Shown here: positions 11,116-21,534 of the stretch, piece by piece
Position numbering within the stretch: the stretch's first letter is position 1
How the letters are laid out: each line of letters opens with the position of its first letter
Assembly: GCA_021399445.1 (NCBI GenBank)
Contig: JAJTUQ010000001.1
Span: forward strand, 8,184,001 to 8,248,000
DNA length: 64,000 nucleotides
Source: Xylogone sp. PMI_703
Lineage: Eukaryota > Ascomycota > Leotiomycetes
Direction of reading: 5' to 3'
Notes under the pieces: generated by a model
The model's input: the letters and a program-made list of their open reading frames with translations, nothing else
Told to the model about the DNA's origin: nothing
Databases searched by the model: none
Made by a program: the position numbers and the translations under genes

Positions 11116-11397
11116 AGAGTCGAAAGGATAGCTGTGAACGTCTTAGTATCTCATGCCATGGATCACATAGATAGGATAGTTACTTCTCACTTACAGGCCA
11201 TGAAGAGCCTGTGGCTGAAGAGCCTTGCCTGTCAATAGGACCAGGGCTCGAGAAACTTGTCGCCTTGGGAGGAGGCTTTACCTTGGTAGCATGACCTCAA
11301 TCAGTAATTGCCAGCTTCTCTAGGTGTATGTGCTATGAGTAGGAGAGGCACTATGCACTTACCGGTATCCATATTGAGTGGATGATAGTATAGACCA

Positions 11398-11480
11398 GTG
11401 ATGTGATGTATTGATGTGAGTGTGGATGTGATGTATGGATGTGATGTATGTGTGTGATGGATGGATGGATGGATGTGAAG
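11398..11480. repeat. GATG-rich microsatellite
   Basis: Imperfect tandem runs of GTGATGTATGGAT and GGATGGATGGATG-like units extend over about 80 bp. The array is purine-rich on the + strand. It is simple-sequence DNA with no coding sense. Confidence 0.75.
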
Positions 11481-11846
11481 CATGGAGGAGAAGAACTGAA
11501 CGATATGGTAGCGATGAGAAATAAGTGAATGTTGCGGTAGCCTATAGGAGTAAGTGAATGAAGCTGGTATCCATACCAGCCAAGTGAGCGGCTTGATACC
11601 GATGGAAAAAAGTGATGATCTGTTATTGACGGGAGTAAGTGAATGACCCGATAGAGATGTGAAGAGGGAAGCATGAAAACAAAAACAAGGGCGGGGGCAG
11701 GAAGACTTTTGTTTCCAAGCACTAATCCTTAGGGTAGCCGATGTGTAAACATTGCTCCTTCCCTTCTTGCAAAAGTCTCTGACGGAAGAAAGGGGTCATC
11801 ACTCACAGTTCTTCATGGATGCCTATTGATACCATCTCTGGGTCGC

Positions 11847-12099
11847 CTAGTGACTAGCCCGAGGGCCGTAGTCGTTCTCATAAATGAGAGTATCGATTCG
11901 TTGTTCAATGCGCTTTGCAGTATGTTGGGAGCGCTCGAAATCATGACGGCTTTTCGGGATGCCTGGTAGAAATATCAGTTCATATGTGGCTTAATCGTCA
12001 TGAGTAGAAGTAATTGTAATCTCATACTCCGTAGACAGGCCCAAATTCAAATCCAAGTCCCAAGTCCAAGTCCGAGTAACGAAAATTTGTTGAAAGCAT
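11847..12099 (-). CDS. Possible small two-exon gene (very uncertain)
   Basis: On the minus strand a start at 12099 opens MLSTNFRYSDLDLGLG, followed by a GTATGAG donor near 12027. After a CTACCAG acceptor, the stretch 11962-11847 reads IPKSRHDFERSQHTAKRIEQ and continues with an amphipathic segment to a TAG. The two parts look protein-like, but I could not join them in one frame with a clean donor. Treat this as a candidate only; it may be two unrelated frames. Confidence 0.2.
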
Positions 12100-12818
12100 G
12101 ATAAAGAAAAGAGTATCAGGGAGGGAGGAAGCGTGTGCTTTTATAAGCAGTCCTGAAGCTATTCACTGAGTAACTATTTCTCATCCCATGTATTGAATTG
12201 ATGTCTTTGCGGGGTGAATCTCACGTAGTGCGCTGTAAAGGAGAAAGTGAATCCTAAAGAAGTAGTTTGGATATAGTTATAGTTATAGTTAAATTCATTT
12301 TGGTAACTATGCATCTATCTATGAGCATGGAAACCATTCCTATCTGATGCTTCGTTCACTCATTATTGACTTACCTCTCATTACATGATACAACTCAGGC
12401 TCCAAACGAATGTACCATTTCAGTCATGCACTTAACACATTGCTCATCATTTCCCAATATCTCCAAGCACCACCCAATCCCGGGCATCCGGTTGCCGCAC
12501 CACCCCTCCATCAGCCACATCACATGGCCCATCCAAAACATCCAAGTATCGGTCATTCGTTACAAAACAGAAATCCGTCTAATGGTATCCGATGTATACC
12601 CAAAAAGTGAAATACACGCAAAAGACCATGCTAACATACATACGTATTGCGTACATTCCAACTGCATGAGAAAAGAAAAATGCCCCCAGGTCCCGTAAAA
12701 TAAATGAAAAAAACGCCCCGCCAAAATACATGTATCATGTAGAAATCCGCATAGCTAGATCTCCATAACATATCCGCGATTTACTTTTGATTGTGAAAGA
12801 TGTGCCCCAATTCATTGC

Positions 12819-13866
12819 TTAGACTTCTGCGTAATTGCCCTGTGGGAACTTAACCCGGCCGCTGTGACCAATGCTGCCTCCGTAAGAGCTTCCACCGTAA
12901 CCACTTGTCATATCATCCTCGTCATGTATCGATGGACCATATGCCGTTTCGGTATAGCTGGGCGCACGACCATCATATCTCGATGCAGTACCCTCGTATC
13001 GAGACTCTGCACCATCATACCGTGACTCGGCACCGTCAAGTCTAGATTCTGCGCCATCAAATCTGGACTCGGCACCATCATATCGTGATTCTGCGCCAGA
13101 GTTGCTGTATCCATCTATGTTGTGGAGATCATGGTCATCGGTAGAGTGTACTGGAGCGTACTCGTCATCGTGCGGGGCAGTAGAGAAGGCTTCCTTGTCA
13201 GGATCAATAGCTGCAGAGACATGGGATGGAAGCTGGTCGTGAGCGAAGCCAGGAAGATAGCCGTTGCGACGGTAGTAGGCACAGGAGTAAATCGAGAAGA
13301 CGGTAGTAACAATGAAGAAAAGCCTGTGATGCAAAAGAGACAATGTCAGTGTAAATTGTTGCATATACAGAGAGTGCAATGTGTCCTGGAAAGACAAGTA
13401 AGCCTGGGGGAGCTACTAACCATGTGAAAACACCAAATGCAACCACGGCTTTGCTCACGTTGCATGCCCCATTGCATTTCTTAGATGAGTTAAATGATGC
13501 TACGGCTGCAAATGCAGACAACCAAAGGAGGCAGAAGAGGACATCAACAAATACCATAGCATAGGCATTTGCGAAGCGCCGGGTCCGAGGAAATCGAGGC
13601 GTCATCGTGAGGTATATTATAGCCGGTATCGACAAGAAGCACTATGCAAAAGAACATTGATTAGCTACGGCTATTTCCCAGAATCTCAACGCTTAGAGGA
13701 AGAGGGATCGTACGAGGCCAAAGAACCAGCCAATTCGGCCATCGATATCGGCGGAGGAGCGCATCACAGCAATGGTTAAGCACCATGATACGAAGATGGA
13801 GACCGACTGGGCTATGTGGAAGCCCAGTTTGATGGTCTGGATTTTGTGGACGGGAAACTCGACCAT
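12819..13866 (-). CDS. MARVEL-domain membrane protein with heptapeptide-repeat tail
   Basis: Three exons: 13714-13866, 13421-13641 and 12819-13323, giving 292 residues. The introns 13642-13713 and 13324-13420 are GT-AG and in frame. Four hydrophobic segments lie in residues about 8-160 (IKLGFHIAQSVSIFVSW; GWFFGLCFLSIPAIIYL; VFVDVLFCLLWLSAFAAVA; FGVFTWLFFIVTTVFSIYS), the MARVEL layout of fungal plasma-membrane and eisosome-associated proteins. An NSSKKCNGAC loop lies before the last helix. The cytosolic tail has six seven-residue units (GAESRYD, GAESRFD, GAESRLD and variants) and then Tyr/Gly/Ser-rich sequence. The family organises membrane domains; the precise role here is unknown. Confidence 0.85.
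12971..13100 (-). repeat. 21-bp coding tandem repeat (GAESRYD units)
   Basis: Six units of 21 bp encode the heptapeptides in the MARVEL protein tail. Units differ at synonymous positions and at the Tyr/Phe/Leu residue. This suggests the repeat is maintained at protein level but could still change in copy number. Confidence 0.8.
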
Positions 13867-14972
13867 CTTGGATGCACGATGTTGTTCAACAGTGCACTGC
13901 GTGTGCTAGCCAAAAGTTGTCCTTTAATACCCAAGAATGATGCCAATAAATTTCGAACAGGTGTGACTTCAGCTGAACCTCAAGTAATAACCAAACCGGA
14001 TTGGACCGAGTGCCAAGGACACTTGTTGGTGGGCAAGTTTCAAGAAAGAATAACGCTGAAAAAGATGCAGACAACTTCTGAGGGAATTTAAATCGAAGGA
14101 TGTAAGATGATAGTGTAAACACAGCACAAAGAGTCTGCCTGATGCAGGTTTCGTTCGGTGGCAGCGGGAGGGCAAGGGAATCTCTGAGAGGCTTATGGGT
14201 TGCTGATGCTGGTGCTGATGGGGTGTGGATGCGTCTACCGGTTGCTACAGAGAAAAAGAGGGCGAGACAGTGGGAGAGCGAGCGCCCCCATTGGCCGTGG
14301 GAGGCGCAAAGCCACAGCCCAAGCAGACTTGCGTCAGGCGAGCCGAAAATAGGACAAGGCTGGCCCAATGGAACGAGGCTGTGCGTCTGGACAGCGGCGA
14401 CGGGGCATGTGCTTTCGCCCTTCCGCATGATTTGAGCTTCCGAAGATTCCATCCAACCTCACCAGAGCATCACTGCTTCCTGGGGTTTCGTCTACCCAAC
14501 TACCGTACCTCCATGGATCTCGCCGCACTAACGCCCTAACGTACAGTGATGATGGAAACATACAAAGTCAGCAGTAGCCGCGTAATTTGGTCGCAGCTCT
14601 GACCTCTGAAACCTGGGAGGGAGAAGGTTGGCACGGCGACGGTGGGGGATTCCGGCTCTCAGCAGATGTGAGGTCATTGGCAGAGTCGTATTCTCCAGAG
14701 TCCTGCTGCCGGTACCAGGTCACAGGTATCGAGATCGTCTCCTCCACCTGCCCTCCCATACACCATATGGAGTTGCAGTGGCATCGGGGGTACTTGGTAT
14801 GGAGTACCGGTATTGAAGACTGTGGTTCGAGTACGGTAATAGTACCTTATCGATAACACCGTCGGAAGCGGAATAGTGCGGCTGCTCCCAGGCGGATTTC
14901 GCGGACAATGGGACGATTTGCGCTTGAACTGTCGAAGACTACATTAACGGCCGCCAAATCCATCATTGCTTT
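13867..14972. other. Intergenic, MARVEL promoter and flank
   Basis: Overlapping open frames occur on both strands, but none has a family signature or consistent splice structure. The region is more G/C-rich than the desert at 5.6-7.8 kb. It includes a cluster of GGTACC/GGTATC-like words around 14700-14830. Confidence 0.4.
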
Positions 14973-15764
14973 CTACTGTAACGAGTACTCCAGTTCTGGA
15001 TTTGGTATATGCGCATTCAGCCACTCAGCGAGAGAATCGCCGATGAAATTTTTAGAGAAATCCGCCATGCCTTCCTCCCATTTACGTAGTATTTGATCAC
15101 GTGTCTCTGCATCCTCCATCGAATCAGCATAGTCTGTTACTTCGATCATGCGCGTCCGTATATTCTCCAGCATCTTTTCAGTCGCAATCCTCATCTCAGG
15201 CACGCGTGCTCTTTCCCTGGCTAACCTCCAGCTAGCTCCGCTGTTTATGATATCCTGCCTGGTGAGAAAACGTCCGCCAACCGCGTCCATCTGTTCTCGG
15301 GCGAATGGATTCCCGGCCGGATAAAGCATACTAATAATTGCAGCGGCCGAATGCCCTTTGACATATTCACTGTGGGCCAGCTCTCGAACCCAGCTGTTTC
15401 GTTTGCCCTGATCACTATCATCCAAAGAATGGTTATGATTGGTGGGGTGGTCTTCAAGGCTGTAAAATGCGACGTGATCGGGGAATATCAAAAGCTTGAA
15501 CGAGACATCACATGATGGTTTAACCCTTTTGGTCGGACGAGTTGCCGGTTTTGCATAAGCCCGTTTAAAGCGACAGTCGACATATTTGGATATATGAGGA
15601 TTGCCCACTTTCACACTCATCGTCTTTTTGACCGTGTAAACGTTGTCAATGAATTTCCAGTATAAATCATAATTAGCTTTAGTAAGTGAAAATGGAACAG
15701 GCAGAGCAAAAAGAAGCTCCCGCGCTTTGGCGATTTCTGAAGGAGGGACACCAATTGTATCCAT
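14973..15764 (-). CDS. Hypothetical protein with FAR1/MULE-like zinc-binding region
   Basis: A single ATG-initiated frame of 263 residues with no intron. Residues about 60-120 hold a Cys...Cys...His-x-His pattern: VDCRFKR, then KPSCDVSFKLL, then HPTNHNHSLDD. This is the C2-HxH arrangement of WRKY-GCM1/FLYWCH-type zinc domains found at the N-terminus of MULE transposases and FAR1-like factors. No DDE transposase core or SWIM domain follows. The rest is predicted helical (MRIATEKMLENIRTRMIEV, DQILRKWEEGMADF). It may be a domesticated MULE N-terminal domain acting as a DNA-binding protein. The assignment rests on spacing only and is moderate at best. Confidence 0.55.
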   Translation of the reverse strand: MDTIGVPPSEIAKARELLFALPVPFSLTKANYDLYWKFIDNVYTVKKTMSVKVGNPHISKYVDCRFKRAYAKPATRPTKRVKPSCDVSFKLLIFPDHVAFYSLEDHPTNHNHSLDDSDQGKRNSWVRELAHSEYVKGHSAAAIISMLYPAGNPFAREQMDAVGGRFLTRQDIINSGASWRLARERARVPEMRIATEKMLENIRTRMIEVTDYADSMEDAETRDQILRKWEEGMADFSKNFIGDSLAEWLNAHIPNPELEYSLQ

Positions 15765-16886
15765 CCTTTAAGGAGGCTGTATGGGAAGAAAGAAGAACTG
15801 ATACCATATAGGAGAGAAACTGCGGCCTTTATTTACTGGCTGGGCACTGGGACCGGAATTATAGATGTTCCCTACATTCTAATTGGTGGTTCTCTTAGGG
15901 GCTTGGCAGCCTCAGCTCAGTCTTACCTTCGACAATTCAAGCACCCCAGACGAGACCCAATTAGGCATAGCCTATTTCAGCAGATTTCCTACTCTGGACA
16001 CAGCATCATCTCGCACCGTCAACACCAAAGAGATCTTATTGCGAGGTCGCTTGAAGAAGGCATGTCAAAGCCTTAGTTCCAACTAGCATGCTTGTCCCGT
16101 TTCGCGAGAATTACAATTGATATGCACCATAGCAAACCACAATACAGTGTTAAGGTGGTAAGGGGTGCGTACGGGCAGCGTGTTCAGCTATGATTAACAG
16201 AAGTATGAGCATCCATATTGCGCCGCGCTTTGGAGTGGATAAGTCCCCATTCATGAGTCCATCTGAATGAGGCTATGTATCTATTGCTCGAATAATGCAT
16301 TATGTGGCGATGCGGTACACTCTGTACTGCCCTGTGAGTTTGACGCATGCAACACGACTCTAGGCTGTGAGCCTAATCTCAAGAAACTAAAGGTGCTGAA
16401 TATGGTCTCGAGCTTATCGATGCCCTTTTTAATATGGTCTAAAGTTGAAATACGATTGGGTGAGTATTGCTGGTTTTTGATACGGAGTCAGGCTGAGTCC
16501 ATATAAAGTAATCATTGTAGTGCGAAAATCGTTTGAACTAGTAGGCTTGAGCAGTATTGTCCAGTTGAAATACTCAAATTATTGACAGCTCTATCGAATA
16601 TCAATGATCCCAGTAACAACAGGAACAATGTTCTCTCGACATGTCTTGTCCTGCGATCGAAATATAAATTGCTTAGTAAGCATGAACTTGACCGGCACCT
16701 CCGTTGCTGTAGTGGGGCACTTGCAGGCTGCACCGCTGCAGCAACGAAATCCCACTGTCAGCTATCGCCGACCCATGCAAGCGCATCATCGTCAATGGTA
16801 ATCGCGCAAATATTTTCGCGATAGCCATGATCCTTTCATTCCTTTGACACTCACTTCTTTCTACATAGCTTCAAAGCACAGGCGAG
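15765..16886. other. Intergenic, divergent promoter region
   Basis: This lies between the divergent zinc-protein (-) and MFS (+) genes. It has only short frames without protein-like composition. Pyrimidine-rich sequence with CACTTCTTTCTACATAG precedes the MFS start. Confidence 0.45.
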
Positions 16887-18557
16887 ATGGCCAGCCCCGA
16901 GTCCAATGGCCACAAGCGCCCAATTGACGAAGAGACTCCTCTGCTAGGAGGAGCGGCTACACATGGTCCCCACTCTGCTCTCGAACCGCCTGAAGACTAC
17001 TCTTCGCCGTCACCTCAAGAGGAGGGAGAGGTAGTTATCCTCCCAAACGAGATCTCTACTGTCCGTCTCGTAACTACCCTCGCTGCAATTTGGGTGGGTG
17101 TGTTCCTCGGTGCGCTCGACAGCACTATCATTGCGACGCTCTCTGCGCCCATCTCGACGTCTTTCAATTCTCTCAGCTTGCTCTCCTGGCTGGCTTCTGC
17201 ATACCTCATTGCCAATGCGGCGTGTCAACCTCTCTCGGGTCGCTTGACCGACATCTTCTCGCGGAGAACGGGTCTCGTTGTCTCAAATATCCTTTTCGCG
17301 GTGGGAAATCTGATCTGTGGTCTCGCCAAAGATGAGTGGTCAATGATAGCCGGCAGAGTTGTTGCTGGCATGGGTGGTGGTGGATTGATGGCCATCAGTA
17401 CATTCGTCGGCACAGATCTGGTACCTTTAAGGAAGAGAGGCATCATCCAAGGTATTGGAAACGTGTGCTTTGGTGCCGGGGCGGGCTTAGGTGGTGTCTA
17501 TGGAGGCTGGGTCAATGATGTCTGGGGATGGAGATATGCATTCTTGAGCCAGGTACCGTTTGTCATCATTTCGGGTATTCTGGTGTTCTTTTTGGTGAAC
17601 ATCCCACCGAAGAAGAGTGAGAAGAGTAAGCTGTCAAGGGTGGATTTTCTAGGTTCCTTTACTCTGGTTACTACGCTCGTATTGTTACTGCTTGGACTCA
17701 ACTCTGGCGGTAATGTCGTGCCATGGAATCATCCATTGGTCTACGTCTCCCTTCCATTATCTGGAGTCTCACTTGCAGCTTTCATATACATCGAAGCAAA
17801 GGTTGCTAAGGAGCCGGTCATCCCTGTTAAACTCCTGTTAGATCGTACCGTTGCAGCCGCATGTCTGACCAATTGGTTCCTCACAATGGCGACATTTATG
17901 ATTGTCTTCTACCTTCCAATCTTCTTTCAGCTGAAGGGAAACACGGCTACCCAAGCTGGTGCTCGGTTTATCCCACAGTCAATTGGAACATCAATAGGCT
18001 CATTGGGCTCTGGCCTCATCATGAATAGAACTGGGAAATATAAAATTCTTGGGTTAGTAGTGGTCGGGACTGAAATAATTGGCATTGGTTTACTACAGAC
18101 CTTGACTTTCCACACTCCTACTTGGCCAGCTTCCATACACATATTTCTCATGGGGACCGGATACGGTGGCATGCTAACAATGACCCTTATTGCTTGCCTC
18201 TCAGCTGTATCACACGACCATCAGGCGGTTGTAACGTCCGCAACTTATGCGTTTAGATCTACCGGCTCGACTATTGGGATTACAATTGGATCAGCAGTGT
18301 ACCAAAATATCTTGAACTCTGAACTCTTTGCCAAATTTGGAGATCAGGAAGGGGCAGATGAGATAATCAAGAGAATTAGAGATAGCTTGGATGAGCTGAA
18401 ACACCTTCCAGAAGGCTGGAGGCAAGGAGTTATGGACTCCTACGAGGATGCCATGAAGGGTGTCTTCTGGACTGCATTCTTGCTTGGGATCCTTGCTTTC
18501 ATTACCACAGCGCTTATGCGCCAGCATGTTCTTCATTCCACATTGGATAGGAAATAG
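16887..18557 (+). CDS. MFS transporter, DHA2 type, similar to vacuolar basic amino acid permeases (Vba/Fnx)
   Basis: An intronless frame of 556 residues. The soluble N-terminus carries an acidic dileucine sorting signal (DEETPLLGG, residues 15-23), typical of vacuole-targeted proteins. Membrane segments follow from about residue 58, with the DHA2 motifs LDSTIIATLSAP (motif C/D1-like), LSWLASAYLIANAACQPLSG and GRLTDIFSRR (motif A), then AGRVVAGMGGGG. About 14 helices are predicted by eye. Relatives in yeasts (Vba1, Fnx1) move basic amino acids into the vacuole by proton exchange. A drug or metabolite efflux role cannot be excluded, especially beside a UstYa-type gene, but the sorting signal favours the vacuolar reading. 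Confidence 0.85.
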   Translation: MASPESNGHKRPIDEETPLLGGAATHGPHSALEPPEDYSSPSPQEEGEVVILPNEISTVRLVTTLAAIWVGVFLGALDSTIIATLSAPISTSFNSLSLLSWLASAYLIANAACQPLSGRLTDIFSRRTGLVVSNILFAVGNLICGLAKDEWSMIAGRVVAGMGGGGLMAISTFVGTDLVPLRKRGIIQGIGNVCFGAGAGLGGVYGGWVNDVWGWRYAFLSQVPFVIISGILVFFLVNIPPKKSEKSKLSRVDFLGSFTLVTTLVLLLLGLNSGGNVVPWNHPLVYVSLPLSGVSLAAFIYIEAKVAKEPVIPVKLLLDRTVAAACLTNWFLTMATFMIVFYLPIFFQLKGNTATQAGARFIPQSIGTSIGSLGSGLIMNRTGKYKILGLVVVGTEIIGIGLLQTLTFHTPTWPASIHIFLMGTGYGGMLTMTLIACLSAVSHDHQAVVTSATYAFRSTGSTIGITIGSAVYQNILNSELFAKFGDQEGADEIIKRIRDSLDELKHLPEGWRQGVMDSYEDAMKGVFWTAFLLGILAFITTALMRQHVLHSTLDRK

Positions 18558-18771
18558 GTGTATTTGGTTAGAGGCATATATGATATATTACGATACACAC
18601 GGCTATATGAATGGAGTCTTAGATGATTATTTATATGAAAGATTATAAGCGAGCTTAGAAATATGATACAGACTGCAGAATATAAAGCTATTTTTTTATA
18701 TTAGAGCGGTATGTCCAGCCATAAGGGGGTTTCTATAGGGCCATATCAAATATATACAATTTTTATTTTGT

Positions 18772-19928
18772 TCATGGGAGTGTCTCATACACGATATTCA
18801 TATCTACAGGTCGCTTCAAAAAATCGTTCGGCACATCTTCCGGTGCCTGATGATCTTCAGCCCACTTCCTTACGGCCTCAAAATTCCTGCACGTATGTTG
18901 CGTGTTGAAATCCGGATACGCATGTGGACGGGTTCTGTTCCACCATACTTGGCCTAACATCCCGATGTCTACTGTGCACATGAGTTGTTGGCGGAGGATA
19001 TCAAGACAATGTGCTGCAAGACGCAAGGTTAGCCCCAGTTTATTTCTTATTCTTGTCTCAAGAAGATGAACAGATTCAAAGGGAGAGAAGAACCTACAAA
19101 CATGGAATCGAACGATGTCATCTGAGTTCTTGAATGCACCTTTCCCAAGGTTGTGATAGTAATCATAGTTATAGTAGAGACTCTTTCGGAGAAGATTCTG
19201 GTTTGCAAGTTACACTTAGTTATCTAGAGACGACTGGCTTAGAATTCTTGAGTCAGAATGGAACTACTTACCAAACAATGCAGGTGATGAAGCCCCTCAA
19301 CATTAGCAACCCATCCCCCTCCATACTTATCACTTATCTGAACTTGATCGGGTGATAAATATGACCCCCTTGCCTTTTCCGGGGAGATAATAGCAGCTCG
19401 ATCTATAGCATTTCATATATTGCATTAGCGTTGAAAGAAAAGTGATATAGAGCTTCTCAATTCAGACTCACAATCTACACCCAAGGATTCCCAAGCTTTA
19501 TCCACTTCCGGGCTCGCATCCTGTCGAAAAATATTCTCCTTGAATAAAGAGCCATTAAACCGTACAGTATGAAATGATATATCCACATCTTTCAAAACCG
19601 GAGCTACAATAACTGATAAGTACAAAAATCTCGCAGACTTCACTGCCAACATAGGTCCAGATAACTCACAATACTCAGAGACATGTCGAATGCAATACTT
19701 GTCCTGATTCTGACGGTTGTATTTTCCTCCCAGCCAGAATCCTACCAAAACAGATGTGATGCATATTGTAAGAAGTTCGAGACACAAGAGAGCCCATATT
19801 AGATTATTTCGTCTAAATAATCTCTGGGTTTTCTTGAGATTTGGGTGCTGCTGGATGAGTTCTGCGTCTTCTTCTGATTGAGCGAGGGGTGTAAAGTCTG
19901 CTTTCTCAAAATCGGAATCTCCTGACAT
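18772..19928 (-). CDS. UstYa-family (DUF3328) oxidase-like protein
   Basis: Four exons: 19472-19928, 19272-19402, 19098-19197 and 18772-19013, giving 309 residues. All introns are GT-AG and frame-consistent. Residues about 40-68 form one transmembrane helix (LIWALLCLELLTICITSVLV) after a cytosolic N-terminus. The family signature is complete: FNGSLFKENIFRQ, WESLGVDYRA, GGWVANVEGLHHLHCL and VSHCLDILRQQLMC. Both hallmark HxxHC motifs are present (His191-Cys195 and His228-Cys232). Members of this family catalyse oxidative cross-linking or cyclisation of ribosomal peptides (ustiloxin UstYa/UstYb) and of cyclochlorotine. It stands alone here, apart from a divergent gene for a Tyr-rich secreted peptide 1.3 kb away. 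Involvement in RiPP maturation is inference. Confidence 0.92.
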
Positions 19929-21240
19929 GGTTCGATTGGATATTCAAATTGATAGAAAGTATGATTCTATTGGATTTTTGATTATTTTTCCTCTTGCACA
20001 TTCTACAATTTGAAGACGGATAGTTCTGATCGCTAGGATAATGGAAGGCGATGCACCACTATGGGCAATGGCAAAAGCGACGGCTACCCCGTCAGCATTC
20101 AGCTATCACACACAGGGAATAAGGAAATGACTGAAGATTCGCATAATACTATCGTCAAATGACAATATCTAATCTCGTACGACTTGCTTCCAAGCATTCG
20201 GGGGCTGAGGCTGAATCTGGAATATTGATACCAAGATCCACTGGCACCCTGGGTGCCCCAGATTGGGTTTAACTGTGGCTTTGTGGCCCGTTTCATTCCA
20301 TGTTTTCGTCAACTTTCCATCAGCCTCACACGTGTAGCAGTGTAGCCATTTCTTTTACTTTTAAGGCTTTTTTAAGTGAGACATAGGGTGCGGGGAAATC
20401 TATCAATGCGGGGAGGCGGGACGGGCTCGCATAGTTGGCGTTGACTTTGAGCATTGGGCTGACTACACTGACGTGGACTCGGATATGGCCCATGCCAACT
20501 TCTTTATCTGATGAGAGTTGTCATTTGGAGGTAGAAGAGAATACATGAAGCAGAAACTGTGAGTAATATCTTCTAAGACATTCGTAAGTTTGCTTGGAGC
20601 TACCTCGTTGATAAATTGACTTTACTCTAATAGCAGTATTGAGGAAAAGATGAGGAAACGTGAAAAGGTATGTGGAAATATTACATTCTCGTATTTCAAA
20701 AGCGTATTATGCATATAATCAAGCCTACAGCTCATTCAGATTGTGGTGGATTCTCCACCTTCTCCCGCCAGCAAGAACTAGCAGGCAGGCTTGCGACTAA
20801 ATATCTTGGGATATCAAGTACCGGAGATCTAGATGGCTCCATAAGTTTTATGGGAATGTCCTTTGGGTACCTCTCAAGGCTGAGTGTACGCACCCCGATA
20901 CTCTGCATCAGCCATCTCATCAGTGGACCTCGCCATCTCCGAAAGAAACTATTGGATGAGCACAAATCTCTTCTTTCCTTGATTGCTTTGAGGTTGATCA
21001 TAACCGTAACAAGCATAAGAGCTCAATTTTCTTTCTCGGCCTCCTACTTCGCTATGCCTGACTTTGAATAGCGTAAGAAAGAGCCATCTCTTTAGTCTGA
21101 CGAGGAGGTGTGTATAAAGCTATCCTTAACTCATGGTGCAAGAGTTCTGAAAGGTTCTTTAAACCAATCTCATTGATCCTAATCAATCATATCATAAAGA
21201 GCCCTGCTCTGAAAGCACTCTCTTTCAATCATTCATTACA
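19929..21240. other. Divergent promoter region between the UstYa-type and Tyr/Gly-peptide genes
   Basis: The 1.3 kb between the two divergent genes has stretches open on both strands around 20670-21071, but I recognise no protein in them and no consistent splice model. A TATAAA at 21113-21118 lies upstream of the peptide gene. A shared bidirectional promoter is possible but long. Confidence 0.45.
21113..21118 (+). promoter_or_regulatory. TATA box of the Tyr/Gly-repeat peptide gene
   Basis: TATAAA lies 123 bp before the ATG at 21241 and is followed by a pyrimidine-rich leader. Distance and context fit a core promoter of a strongly transcribed secreted-protein gene. Confidence 0.5.
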
Positions 21241-21534
21241 ATGAAGCTCACCCACGTTGTCTTCCTCGCGGCTGCTGGTATTGCCCTAGCAGCTCCTACA
21301 GCCGAGCCCCAGTACGGCGATTATGGTAGCTATGGAGACTATTCTGATGTGAATCCTCCTGCGGGAGGTTATGGCTCCTATGGAAGCTATGAGGGGGCTG
21401 CTCCACCTGCGCCAGCCCCAGCTCCTGCTGGAGGGTATGGAACGTATGGAGATTATCCTCCGCCAGAGGGCGGATATGGGAGTTATGGTGCATATAAGAG
21501 AGCGGTAGCATGGATCAGAAGCCTTGTAGGATAG
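21241..21534 (+). CDS. Small secreted Tyr/Gly-repeat peptide; candidate RiPP precursor
   Basis: An intronless frame of 97 residues. The N-terminus is a clear signal peptide (MKLTHVVFLAAAGIALA, cleavage near residue 17). The rest has four copies of a Y-G-x-Y-G-x-Y core: QYGDYGSYGDY, GGYGSYGSYEG, GGYGTYGDYPP and GGYGSYGAY. They are separated by Pro/Ala-rich spacers. The last copy is followed by Lys-Arg, a Kex2 site, then the ten-residue tail AVAWIRSLVG. The repeats use different synonymous codons, so the peptide pattern rather than recent DNA duplication is conserved. A signal peptide, a repeated Tyr core and a Kex2 site resemble UstA-type precursors, and a UstYa-type gene lies divergently upstream. 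However, only one KR is present, whereas known precursors have one per repeat. A structural cell-wall protein is the main alternative. Confidence 0.8.
   Translation: MKLTHVVFLAAAGIALAAPTAEPQYGDYGSYGDYSDVNPPAGGYGSYGSYEGAAPPAPAPAPAGGYGTYGDYPPPEGGYGSYGAYKRAVAWIRSLVG

Larger units (their letters stand above)
11116..12818. other. Intergenic with microsatellite and low-complexity stretches
   Basis: I see no firm gene. Notable content is a GATG/GTGATGTATG-type microsatellite at about 11398-11480, a short TATAGT repeat near 12260-12285 and a possible small gene fragment at 11847-12099 (listed separately). The right part is the 3' flank of the MARVEL gene. Confidence 0.45.

Noticed and set aside
13886..14452. 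188-residue minus-strand open frame upstream of the MARVEL gene
   Set aside because: Overlapping frames on both strands and no protein-family signs; probably promoter DNA.
20670..21071. Open frames on both strands between UstYa-type and peptide genes
   Set aside because: Neither strand shows a recognisable protein; tested mentally as a third cluster gene but not supported.
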